From Roseiflexaceae bacterium (GTDB taxonomy: Bacteria > Chloroflexota > Chloroflexia > Chloroflexales > Roseiflexaceae): a DNA stretch of 5,586 nt. Each line of letters begins with the position of its first letter. Positions within the stretch are counted from its first letter, which is position 1. Of this stretch, positions 1 through 5,452 are shown one piece after another. A program made the translations under genes and the position numbers. The DNA lies in contig JACMIM010000634.1 in NCBI GenBank assembly GCA_014381165.1, positions 1-5,586 of the forward strand, written 5' to 3'. The notes under the pieces are model-generated. The model worked only from the letters and a program-made list of their open reading frames with translations, ran no database searches and was not told the DNA's origin.

Positions 1-766
1 ACCCCGGATAGAGCGCATCCCGCGCTTCGCCTGTCGTGTCAGCCACAAATCCCATGGCGTGAACGCCAACCCGTAGACTGCTTGGCGCGTGCCCGGCGCG
101 GAGGCCAGCCGCCCGATAGAGATCTACCAGCGGACGAAATCGTTGAAAGGAGCCGCCGATGATGGCCACCATCAACGGAAGCCCAAGGACACCTGCGCGC
201 ACGAAGGACTCGGGAGTGCCGCCAACGCCGAGCCAGATAGGGAGTTGCTGCTGGGCTGGACGTGGGAAGACACCCTGGCCCGTGAGCGCTGGTCGGAAAC
301 GCCCTTTCCAATGCATCGGGTTCTTCACGTTCAGCTCGAGCAGCAGCCCCAGCTTCTCGACGAACAGGGCGTCATAGTCATTGAGATCCATCCCGAATAA
401 CGGAAACGCGTCGACGAATGACCCGCGTCCGGCGACGATCTCGGCGCGCCCCCCCGAGATCAGATCCAGAGTGGCAAACTCCTGAAACACCCGCACGGGG
501 TCGGCGGCGCTCAAGACGGTCACAGCGCTGTGCAAGCGGATCGTCCGCGTTCGCGCCGCACCTGCGGCGAGAATAACGGGTGGAGCGGCGTCGATGAAAT
601 CCGCGCGGTGGTGCTCGCCGACGCCAAACGCGTCCAGCCCGACCCGATCAGCTGTCTCGATCTCCTCAAGCAGGTTCTTCATCCGTTCCGCCGGCGAAGG
701 CATATGGCCGGTTCGTGGGTCCGGCATGAGCGCGGCGAAGCTGTCGACACCGATCTCGATCGTCAT
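1..766 (-). CDS. LLM class flavin-dependent oxidoreductase (luciferase-like monooxygenase), 3' end outside window
   Basis: The open frame gives 255 residues with no stop before the window edge; family members are usually about 330-350 residues, so roughly the last quarter is missing. The protein begins MTIEIGVDSFAAL. It shows the luciferase-like layout: an early helix followed by GLDAFGVGEHHRADF (GEHH at residues 50-53), the ISGGRAEIVAGRGSF block (about 103-117) typical of flavin-binding LLM proteins, and PIWLGVGG (about 176-183). Family members use reduced FMN (sometimes F420) and O2 to oxidise small organic substrates in the cytosol, often with flavin from a separate reductase; the substrate here is unknown. 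The ATG overlaps the stop of the DUF1330 gene as ATGA and has a GAGGTG site 5 nt upstream, which fixes the start and implies translational coupling. Family assignment is firm; FMN rather than F420 is inference. Confidence 0.93.
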   Translation of the reverse strand, partial: MTIEIGVDSFAALMPDPRTGHMPSPAERMKNLLEEIETADRVGLDAFGVGEHHRADFIDAAPPVILAAGAARTRTIRLHSAVTVLSAADPVRVFQEFATLDLISGGRAEIVAGRGSFVDAFPLFGMDLNDYDALFVEKLGLLLELNVKNPMHWKGRFRPALTGQGVFPRPAQQQLPIWLGVGGTPESFVRAGVLGLPLMVAIIGGSFQRFRPLVDLYRAAGLRAGHAPSSLRVGVHAMGFVADTTGEARDALYPG

Positions 767-1101
767 TGCTGCACCTCGGCTCTGAGCGGCGAGGCAGTCA
801 CGGGCTGTGGCCCGTCGTACCCCTCGACGATGATGACATCGCCGGCAGCCGCGCCGATTCGCAGCTTGTGCGCGGCCTCATACTCCGGATCATGGTAGCA
901 CGCCTGCGCTGAAGCGTAGTCGGGAAACTCGATCACGACCTGACGTTCGCGCGCGGATCCTTCAGCCACTTCCTGCTGGCCCCACCGGACAAGGAACTTC
1001 GCTCCGTAGCGGCCCAACACAGCCCTGTTGGCCTTCACATACTCACCGTGCTGTTCCATGTCGTTAATGTCGCTCTGCACTATCCAGTAGCCTTTAGCCA
1101 T
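763..1101 (-). CDS. DUF1330 domain-containing protein
   Basis: A 112-residue protein starting MAKGYWIVQSDI, the usual opening of DUF1330 proteins. Other family features are GAKFLVRWG (about 33-41), ERQVVIEFPDYASAQACY (about 52-69), DPEYEAAHKLR (about 71-81) and the closing strand GDVIIVEGYDG (about 87-97). The family has a small ferredoxin-like fold that forms dimeric alpha/beta barrels; its biochemical role is not settled. The frame also stays open to an ATG at 1164, which would add 21 residues. I rejected that start: the extra residues match nothing in the family and would begin inside a strong inverted repeat at 1142-1168. A weak purine-rich site, GAAAGA, lies about 7 nt before the chosen ATG. 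The stop overlaps the LLM start by 4 nt, suggesting the two proteins are made together; a helper or isomerase-type role beside the monooxygenase is inference. Confidence 0.9.
   Translation of the reverse strand: MAKGYWIVQSDINDMEQHGEYVKANRAVLGRYGAKFLVRWGQQEVAEGSARERQVVIEFPDYASAQACYHDPEYEAAHKLRIGAAAGDVIIVEGYDGPQPVTASPLRAEVQQ
772..777 (-). promoter_or_regulatory. Ribosome binding site of the LLM gene
   Basis: Minus-strand GAGGTG lies 5 nt before the ATG at 766. It sits inside the last codons of the DUF1330 gene, so the LLM gene is probably translated by ribosomes terminating or reinitiating at the ATGA overlap. Confidence 0.7.
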
Positions 1102-1141
1102 GATGATGTCTTTCTTTGCGCTTGTTCCGATTGCGTGAGCG

Positions 1142-1168
1142 GCCTGTGGCGAAGTCGCTGCCACAGGC
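1142..1168. repeat. Perfect 9-bp inverted repeat in the leader of the DUF1330 gene
   Basis: GCCTGTGGC (1142-1150) is followed 9 nt later by its exact reverse complement GCCACAGGC (1160-1168). In the minus-strand transcript this would form a GC-rich hairpin about 40 nt before the DUF1330 start codon. No U-tract follows it, so it is not a classical intrinsic terminator. It may be an mRNA processing or stability element, or a partial attenuator between the hydrolase and DUF1330 genes. The repeat is seen directly; its role is unknown. Confidence 0.6.
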
Positions 1169-1194
1169 GATCATGAGATCTGAGTTAAAGAGAT

Positions 1195-1247
1195 TCGTCG
1201 TCAGCCCTGCGGCCTAAAGCGCACCGATTCATCAGAGCTGACGACGA
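1195..1247. repeat. Perfect 11-bp inverted repeat just after the isochorismatase-family gene
   Basis: TCGTCGTCAGC (1195-1205) pairs exactly with GCTGACGACGA (1237-1247) around a 31-nt loop, which itself contains a 4-bp inverted repeat (TGCG 1208-1211, CGCA 1220-1223). It begins 11 nt after the hydrolase stop codon in the direction of transcription. The bases after it on the minus strand, ATCTCTTTAACTC, are only mildly T-rich, so termination would be weak. It could be a leaky terminator or 3'-end stabiliser that sets the ratio of hydrolase to DUF1330/LLM, or a DNA site for a regulator. Together with the repeat at 1142-1168 it occupies most of this 156-nt gap, where I see no further gene and no convincing promoter. 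Confidence 0.5.
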
Positions 1248-1257
1248 TCGCTACCGA

Positions 1258-1854
1258 CTAAGCATATGCGAGCGCAGCGGTAGCCACACCTTCAGCCCGC
1301 TGTCCTTCTGGCGTGCTCAGGTCGGGGTACAGCTCGAAGAGGATGCCATAGGTCGTGGTTACGACGGCACCGAGATCCCGTAGCCGGTCATAGGTCACGT
1401 CGTCGCCAAGGGTGCTGCTGGTACCGCTAGCATCAGCAACTACCTGCACTGTGTAGCCAGCCTTGATCGCGCCAACAACGGCGTGAAACAGGCACACATC
1501 GGTGAGCAGGCCAGCGATAACAAGGTTCGGTCGCTTTGTCGCCGCCACCGCCGCCGCAAACGCCTCGTCGTCAAATGCGTTTAGCGTGCCGGGACGCCGG
1601 ATACGCTGCTCGTAGGCCTTTGGTGCGGCTTCCTGCACCTCCTTGAGCGTGGTGCCCAAAAACTCAAGGTTTTCGCGCGTGCTGGTGATCACGAGCGGAA
1701 TATCCATCTGCTCGCCAAGTCGGGCGAGCGTAGCCGCATTCATTGTTACTACGGAGGCCGGAAGGCTATTCACCATCGCGAGCACTCCGGGCTGATGATC
1801 AACGAGTACGATCGCAGTGTCGGTCGGCGTGAAGGGGACGTGTTTGGTAGTCAT
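1258..1854 (-). CDS. Isochorismatase-family cysteine hydrolase, YcaC-like
   Basis: A complete 198-residue protein of the isochorismatase-like alpha/beta hydrolase superfamily, cytosolic and without a signal peptide. DTAIVLVDHQPGVL supplies the conserved Asp19 in the VDHQ motif. RRPGTLNAFDDEAF (about 86-99) matches the ARPGxxNAWDxxxF segment I remember from YcaC, with Arg87 at the basic position. LVIAGLLTDVCL carries the presumed nucleophile Cys121. VVADASGT (about 139-146) and the C-terminal YGILFELYPDL also resemble YcaC. The superfamily hydrolyses amides or vinyl ethers through an Asp-basic-Cys triad; YcaC-type members have no established physiological substrate, so true isochorismatase activity should not be assumed. 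The ATG has AAGGG 7 nt upstream and follows the promoter/operator at 1912-1957 by about 50 nt of leader, making it the first gene of the downstream block. Confidence 0.93.
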   Translation of the reverse strand: MTTKHVPFTPTDTAIVLVDHQPGVLAMVNSLPASVVTMNAATLARLGEQMDIPLVITSTRENLEFLGTTLKEVQEAAPKAYEQRIRRPGTLNAFDDEAFAAAVAATKRPNLVIAGLLTDVCLFHAVVGAIKAGYTVQVVADASGTSSTLGDDVTYDRLRDLGAVVTTTYGILFELYPDLSTPEGQRAEGVATAALAYA

Positions 1855-1911
1855 GTCTGTACCCTTTTCCCTTTTATTGCTCTGATGGGGTGAACCCTCA
1901 TCTACGAAAAT

Positions 1912-1939
1912 ATCTTACCACAAAGTATCTTATTGTCAA
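1912..1939 (-). promoter_or_regulatory. Sigma-70-type promoter for the isochorismatase-DUF1330-LLM block
   Basis: On the minus strand a perfect -35 hexamer TTGACA (1939-1934) is followed by a 16-nt spacer and TAAGAT (1917-1912), a 4/6 match to TATAAT. Transcription would start near 1905, leaving a leader of about 50 nt before the ATG at 1854. Both hexamers lie inside or across the large inverted repeat at 1912-1957, so a protein bound there would block RNA polymerase. The hexamers are seen directly; promoter activity is inferred. Confidence 0.65.
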
Positions 1940-1957
1940 GATACTTTGTGGTAAGAT
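1912..1957. promoter_or_regulatory. Large perfect palindrome, probable repressor operator
   Basis: The 20-base arm at 1912-1931 is repeated exactly as its reverse complement at 1938-1957, separated by 6 nt (ATTGTC). The inner part reads AAGTATCTT (1923-1931) and AAGATACTT (1938-1946). The outer ends repeat the half-site again as ATCTTA (1912-1917) and TAAGAT (1952-1957), so there are four related half-sites, enough for two dimers. The region is much more AT-rich than its surroundings. The overlap with the -35 and -10 boxes fits repression by a winged-helix or TetR-like dimer; MarR and HxlR families are candidates by analogy only. As RNA it could also form a long AT-rich hairpin followed by ATTTTCG, so a second role as terminator for the upstream aldo/keto reductase block is possible. 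Confidence 0.7.
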
Positions 1958-1987
1958 TTAGGGAAGGGTGCGAATGAGAGCATTGCA

Positions 1988-2051
1988 GAAGTAGGGCGGA
2001 TCGCCCCTGACAGCTCAAGCTGAGACTGCTTGCGCCCGCTGCCACTACTTC
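1988..2051. other. Intergenic region with nested inverted repeats after the aldo/keto reductase gene
   Basis: GAAGTAG (1988-1994) and its reverse complement CTACTTC (2045-2051) enclose two smaller inverted repeats: GGGCG/CGCCC (1994-1998 and 2002-2006, sharing base 1994 with the outer arm) and CTCA/TGAG (2014-2017 and 2021-2024). This could fold into a branched structure in the 3' region of the aldo/keto reductase transcript. No run of T follows on either strand. I see no gene in the whole 235-nt gap (1855-2089). The pairing is direct observation; a function is not shown and chance is possible in GC-rich DNA. Confidence 0.3.
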
Positions 2052-2089
2052 AGATTAACGCTTAGTGGGGCATATGCGTTTCCTCGTGT

Positions 2090-3130
2090 TTATCGCGCGC
2101 GATGGTTGTCGATCAGGCTGGCGTCGCCGCCTGCGAGCGTGTTGCGCCCGCGTTCCGATTGAAGCAATTCGTGGGGGAAGCCGAGCGGCACCGCGCTGAT
2201 TGTATCAAGCTGGCGCAGGTGTTCCTCGCCCAGCTGCAGGTCGAGCACACCGAGGTTGTCTTGGAGCTGCGGAAGCGTGCGCGCGCCGAGAATGGGGATG
2301 ACCACACCGGGCCGCTGCCGCACCCATGCCAGCGCGACGCGCGACGGCGTGGTATGCAGCTCGGTTGCGACTCGCTGCACCGCAGCCACAATCGGGCGCT
2401 CGTGCGCGCCTTGATCCCGAATCGGCCCGCCGCCCTGCGTCTTTCGGCCTTGCACATCACCATCGGCATACTTTCCCGTCAGGATGCCGCCACCGAGCGG
2501 CGACCAGGCCAGCACGGCGAGATCGAACTCACGCGCCATTGGCAGCAGCTCACGCTCAGGCGTACGCTCCACCAGGCTATACTCGATCTGAATACTCGCG
2601 AGCGGTGCCCAGCCGCGCAGGTCGGCCATTGTCGTCGCCTGGGCCACTGTCCACGCCGGAAAGTCCGAGAAGCCGATATAGAGTACCTTGCCCGCCCGCA
2701 CCAGGTCATCAAGCCCGCGCATTATTTCGTCCACGGGCGTGATGCCGTCGCGCATATGCACCCAGTAGAGATCCACGTAGTCGGTTTGGAGCCGCTTCAA
2801 GCTGGCTTCGATAGCCTGCGTCATATGCTTGCGGCTGTTGCCGCTGAACGAAACATCACTGCGGGTCGGCACTGTGTACTTGGTCGCCACGACGAAGCGG
2901 GCGCGGTCGTCCTTAATAAACTGGCCGAGGAGGCGTTCACTCGTGCCTAGCTGATACACATCGGCGGTGTCGAGGAAGTTGCCGCCCGCTTCCACGTACC
3001 CGTCGAATACGCGGCGACTCTCGGCCTCCTCCGCGCCCCAGCCCCAATCTGTGCCGAAGGTTGCCGTGCCCAGGCACAGCTCTGACACGCGCAGCCCGGT
3101 GCGCCCAAACAGCTTATAGCGCATAGCCAT
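2090..3130 (-). CDS. Aldo/keto reductase (AKR superfamily)
   Basis: A complete 346-residue NADPH-dependent oxidoreductase of the AKR (beta/alpha)8-barrel superfamily, expected in the cytosol reducing aldehydes or ketones to alcohols. The N-terminus MRYKLFGRTGLRVSELCLGT is typical. The catalytic tetrad is visible: Asp54 and Tyr59 in FLDTADVYQLG, Lys84 in VVATKY, and His125 in DLYWVHMRD. Further family features are the GKVLYIGFSDFPAW segment, LAWSPLGGGILTGKY, and the C-terminal nucleotide-binding IPILGARTLPQLQDNL, where Arg, Gln and Asn fit the usual contacts with the NADPH 2'-phosphate. Length is normal for the bacterial 'general stress/YajO-like' size class. The first ATG is chosen because AGGAG lies 6 nt upstream; Met3 is the alternative. 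It starts 3 nt after the stop of the MDR gene, so the two are surely co-transcribed. It is probably the last gene of the upstream block. Confidence 0.95.
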   Translation of the reverse strand: MAMRYKLFGRTGLRVSELCLGTATFGTDWGWGAEEAESRRVFDGYVEAGGNFLDTADVYQLGTSERLLGQFIKDDRARFVVATKYTVPTRSDVSFSGNSRKHMTQAIEASLKRLQTDYVDLYWVHMRDGITPVDEIMRGLDDLVRAGKVLYIGFSDFPAWTVAQATTMADLRGWAPLASIQIEYSLVERTPERELLPMAREFDLAVLAWSPLGGGILTGKYADGDVQGRKTQGGGPIRDQGAHERPIVAAVQRVATELHTTPSRVALAWVRQRPGVVIPILGARTLPQLQDNLGVLDLQLGEEHLRQLDTISAVPLGFPHELLQSERGRNTLAGGDASLIDNHRAR

Positions 3131-3133
3131 CGG

Positions 3134-4078
3134 TTACTCCTGTGTTTGCAGATCCAGAATAATCTTGCCGCGCGCGTGGCCACCTGCGCTTTTCCGTAAC
3201 GCCTGATGGACGTTGCCAAAGGGCAGCACTTCGTCGATCTCCACATGTATCTCATTAAGGGCGAGCAGCCGCCCGATCTCAGTAAGCTGCGCGATCTTCT
3301 GCGTGCTCCGCTGCACGATCACCATGCCGGTATGGCGGGTTCCTTGGGGGTCGCTCGGCGGCGCGACGACCGAGATCAGCGCGCCGTTTGGCTTGAGCGT
3401 GCGCCACGCACGTACCTGCGAATCGCCTGCCAGTGGGTCAATCACTAGATCGATGTCGCCCACGGCATCCTCGAACGGCCCGGCGGTGTAATCGATTGGC
3501 GTTGCGCCGAGCGAGCGAACGAAGGCGAGATTGCGCGTCGAGGTTGTGCCCCACACTTGCGCGCCGGCCCAGCGTGCGAACTGCACCGCGAAAGTGCCGA
3601 CGCCGCCGGATGCTGCCAGCACCAACACACGCTGCCCGCGTTGGAGCTGGGCGTGCTCGAAGAGCGCCTGCCAAGCGGCCAGCCCCGCGATCGGCACGCC
3701 CGCCATATGAAGGTGGCTCACTGCAGCGGGTTTGTGCGCGAGAAGGTTGGGGGTGACGGCGACGTATTCTGCGTAGCCGCCACCGGGAAACCCGAGCACG
3801 GCGACCACCGCATCGCCGGGGCGGAAAGTATGAACGTTCGCGCCCACGGCCTTGACGATACCAGAGATTTCTGAGCCGAGTGTGTGCGGCAGCGGCGGGT
3901 CAAAGCCATAGTCGCGGATAGCGCCAGTGTGGATAGCCACGTCAATCGGGTTGATGCCCGCCGCGTGGACGTGGACAAGTACCTGGTCGTCGCTAGGTGT
4001 TGGCCGTGGTACATTATCGATAACGATCGACTCGACGCCGCCAAACTGATGGATGCGAGCTGCCTTCATCGTTGTCAT
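3134..4078 (-). CDS. NADP-dependent zinc-independent alcohol dehydrogenase/quinone oxidoreductase (MDR superfamily)
   Basis: A 314-residue medium-chain reductase of the quinone-oxidoreductase type, which transfers hydride from NADPH to quinones, enones or related acceptors. The GroES-like domain comes first: MKAARIHQFGG, AAGINPIDVAIHTG (about 39-52), LPHTLGSEISGIVKAVG (about 63-79), FRPGDAVVAVLGFPGGGYAEYV (about 85-106). The Rossmann nucleotide site follows: VLVLAASGGVGTFAVQFAR (about 151-169), with the AxxGGVG form usual for this group. The cysteine cluster and catalytic ligands of zinc alcohol dehydrogenases are absent, so no metal is expected. The frame is open to an ATG at 4204, but the 42 extra residues resemble nothing in the family and would overlap the MBL gene end; the ATG at 4078 has AGG 6 nt upstream and gives the normal N-terminus. 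Met4 is a possible alternative. It is followed after 3 nt by the aldo/keto reductase gene. Confidence 0.94.
   Translation of the reverse strand: MTTMKAARIHQFGGVESIVIDNVPRPTPSDDQVLVHVHAAGINPIDVAIHTGAIRDYGFDPPLPHTLGSEISGIVKAVGANVHTFRPGDAVVAVLGFPGGGYAEYVAVTPNLLAHKPAAVSHLHMAGVPIAGLAAWQALFEHAQLQRGQRVLVLAASGGVGTFAVQFARWAGAQVWGTTSTRNLAFVRSLGATPIDYTAGPFEDAVGDIDLVIDPLAGDSQVRAWRTLKPNGALISVVAPPSDPQGTRHTGMVIVQRSTQKIAQLTEIGRLLALNEIHVEIDEVLPFGNVHQALRKSAGGHARGKIILDLQTQE
3137..3141 (-). promoter_or_regulatory. Ribosome binding site of the aldo/keto reductase gene
   Basis: Minus-strand AGGAG overlaps the last codons of the MDR gene (its GAG is the final sense codon before TAA) and lies 6 nt from the ATG at 3130. 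This supports the upstream of the two possible starts, two codons apart, and indicates coupled translation of the pair. Confidence 0.7.
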
Positions 4079-4116
4079 AGCTAGCCTGCCTTTTGTTGAG
4101 GAGAAAAGAAACCTGT

Positions 4117-4176
4117 TGCTGCCGCCACCGTTGCGCTCTGCATTGGGACTATGACGGCAGCAGCGACCATCCCAAT
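4117..4176. other. Interlocked inverted repeats between the MBL and MDR genes
   Basis: Two perfect inverted repeats interleave in the 107-nt gap: TGCTGCCG (4117-4124) with CGGCAGCA (4155-4162), and ATTGGGA (4142-4148) with TCCCAAT (4170-4176). Because one arm of each lies inside the other's loop, the transcript could form either hairpin or both as a pseudoknot. There is no U-tract beside either stem. I see no gene or clear promoter in the gap. Stems of 8 and 7 bp can arise by chance, so this is offered as a structure candidate only. Confidence 0.3.
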
Positions 4177-4185
4177 ATATGCAAT

Positions 4186-5049
4186 CTAGCCGACCGGCGT
4201 CCACACCCAGCCCACGCCCTGCCTATCACGCGCCGCCACGCCAAGCCCTGGGAAGGGGTGATGAGGGGCAAACGTTTTGATCCGTTCGCGCGCAAGCCAA
4301 TCGAGCAAACGTTTTCTGGTTTCGAGCGCTTGCTCGGGCGCGGCCCACACGCCGGTGATCCAATCGGGCTGCCCGAACGAGATAATGGAGTGGGCAGCGG
4401 CATCACCCATATGGAACATCCGCTCGTCGCCGGACTCGATCAGCAGCCCGGTGTGGCCCGGCGTTTCGCCAAACGCCTCGACGGTGCGGATACCTGGCAC
4501 GACCTCGATCTCGCCCGTGAAGCGCTCGATGCGGTCGGCGAGCGGCGCGAGCTGTTCTGCAGCAACCTGGAAGAAAAAGGCGGCGTTGGGATCGGCAGGG
4601 GCTGGCCCCGTCCAGAAGTCCCAGTCGCGCTGGTGCAGCAGGTGGCGCGCGTTGCGGAAGGTTGGCTTGCCTGCCTCGTCGACGAGCGCGCCAATATGGT
4701 CGGGATGCGCGTGGGTCAGGAATACGATATCGATTGAGTCAGGTTCGACGCCGAGCGAGTGGAGCGTGTCGCGGAGTTTGCCGGCGTTTCCCTCCAGGCC
4801 CGGCAGGGCGTAATGGCCCAGGCCGGTATCAACCAGGATGCGCGCCTGCCCCGTGTCGAGCAGCAGCGTCGTATTGGGTACCAGCGCCAATGTAGGCGGC
4901 AGGTTATAGGTACCAAGAAATGCTGCAACCTCCTCCGGCGCGACGTTGACGCCGTAGAGTGCGACGGGCACAGAGAGGGCACCGTCGAGAATGGCCGTGG
5001 CGTTGATCGTGCCGATGCGGAAGCGGTAAAAGCCCTGTGACGTGTTCAT
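4186..5049 (-). CDS. MBL-fold metallo-hydrolase
   Basis: A 287-residue metallo-beta-lactamase-fold hydrolase with an apparently complete dinuclear metal site. THAHPDHIG gives His113, His115, Asp117 and His118; ETPGHTGLLI gives His199; FHMGDAAAH gives the bridging Asp216; and APHHPFPGLG near the C-terminus gives a final histidine, probably His263. ILVDTGLG (about 71-78) is the usual strand before the motif. The group includes lactonases, esterases and related hydrolases; the substrate cannot be chosen from sequence. There is no signal peptide with the preferred start, so it should act in the cytosol. The frame is open to 5163, but those 38 residues overlap the upstream gene and look non-coding; the ATG at 5049 starts MNTSQGFYRFRIG and has AGGA 8 nt upstream. 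It lies 46 nt after the small isomerase-like gene and 107 nt before the MDR gene, probably in the same operon. Confidence 0.94.
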   Translation of the reverse strand: MNTSQGFYRFRIGTINATAILDGALSVPVALYGVNVAPEEVAAFLGTYNLPPTLALVPNTTLLLDTGQARILVDTGLGHYALPGLEGNAGKLRDTLHSLGVEPDSIDIVFLTHAHPDHIGALVDEAGKPTFRNARHLLHQRDWDFWTGPAPADPNAAFFFQVAAEQLAPLADRIERFTGEIEVVPGIRTVEAFGETPGHTGLLIESGDERMFHMGDAAAHSIISFGQPDWITGVWAAPEQALETRKRLLDWLARERIKTFAPHHPFPGLGVAARDRQGVGWVWTPVG

Positions 5050-5095
5050 GACAGAGATCCTTTTGTGCAAACTAAAGATAACGATCGTGCAAGCT

Positions 5096-5416
5096 TCAGG
5101 CGTTGATCGGTTCGCCTGATGCAGCAAACAAGGCCTCGACGTTGAGATACGGCTCAAGCACATATACCTCGACGTCCACTAGTTCGGCCTGCGCTATGGG
5201 CAACGATTGCGCGAGATCGCGCGCCGCCTCGACGGTGCCAGTTTCGTACACGAGGACTGCGCCGCCGGGCTTGTTTTCGTTGGCCCAGTAGTACATTTCA
5301 CGGAGCTGATTGCTCTTGTATGTGTGCCATACGGCGGCAGCCTGAGCGCGTATGTGGGGTGCGATACGCTCTGCTGTGGCTTCAGCGCGCAGCCTCGCAA
5401 TAATTAATACTTTCAT
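5096..5416 (-). CDS. Small muconolactone-isomerase-like (dimeric alpha/beta-barrel) protein
   Basis: A complete 106-residue protein beginning MKVLIIARLRAEATAERIAP, with the core REMYYWANENKPGGAVLVYE (about 39-58), a helix VEAARDLAQSLPIAQ (about 62-76) and the closing LVDVEVYVLEPY (about 79-90). The strand-helix-strand pattern and size fit the muconolactone delta-isomerase-like group within the ferredoxin-like dimeric alpha/beta-barrel proteins, whose relatives are often found beside oxidoreductases. This is recognised by pattern, not by alignment, so it is less certain than the enzymes around it; catalytic residues cannot be named. Soluble, with no membrane segment or signal peptide. The ATG has an excellent AGGAGG site 6 nt upstream, implying high translation. 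It sits 36 nt after the SDR stop and 46 nt before the MBL gene. A role in isomerising or binding an intermediate of the neighbouring enzymes is inference. Confidence 0.85.
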   Translation of the reverse strand: MKVLIIARLRAEATAERIAPHIRAQAAAVWHTYKSNQLREMYYWANENKPGGAVLVYETGTVEAARDLAQSLPIAQAELVDVEVYVLEPYLNVEALFAASGEPINA

Positions 5417-5422
5417 CGCTGC

Positions 5423-5428
5423 CCTCCT
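5423..5428 (-). promoter_or_regulatory. Strong ribosome binding site of the isomerase-like gene
   Basis: Minus-strand AGGAGG, a full match to the Shine-Dalgarno core, lies 6 nt before the ATG at 5416. It is the strongest such site in the window and fixes this start. Confidence 0.8.
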
Positions 5429-5452
5429 GTGCTAATCACCTTTTGCGATAGG

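Noticed and set aside
449..455. Run of seven C in the LLM gene, a possible slippage or phase-variation tract
   Set aside because: The run encodes part of the conserved Ser-Gly-Gly-Arg segment and the frame is intact on both sides; seven bases is short for phase variation.
530..898. A 122-codon open frame on the plus strand
   Set aside because: It crosses the overlap of the LLM and DUF1330 genes in antisense and has no recognisable protein features.
1933..1957. A plus-strand promoter in the palindrome (TTGTCA with TAAGAT)
   Set aside because: The spacing is only 13 nt and no gene follows on the plus strand.
2102..2950. A 282-codon open frame on the plus strand
   Set aside because: It is exactly antisense to the aldo/keto reductase gene, has no recognisable domain, and its composition (rich in Arg, His, Ala) is typical of a shadow frame in GC-rich coding DNA.
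4079..4204. N-terminal extension of the MDR protein to an upstream ATG at 4204
   Set aside because: The extra residues are rich in Cys and Arg, match nothing in the family, and overlap the end of the MBL gene; the ATG at 4078 has its own ribosome site.
4093..4737. A 214-codon open frame on the plus strand
   Set aside because: It lies antisense to the MBL-fold gene and the adjacent gap, shows no family motif, and the opposite strand carries a complete metal-binding signature.
5065..5095. Near-direct repeat GTGCAAACT / GTGCAAGCT between the isomerase-like and MBL genes
   Set aside because: Only two 9-base copies with one mismatch, not aligned with a promoter; short enough to be chance.
5050..5163. 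N-terminal extension of the MBL protein to an upstream ATG at 5163, possibly a signal peptide
   Set aside because: The extension has no proper hydrophobic core or cleavage site, overlaps the upstream gene, and the internal ATG at 5049 gives a normal family start.
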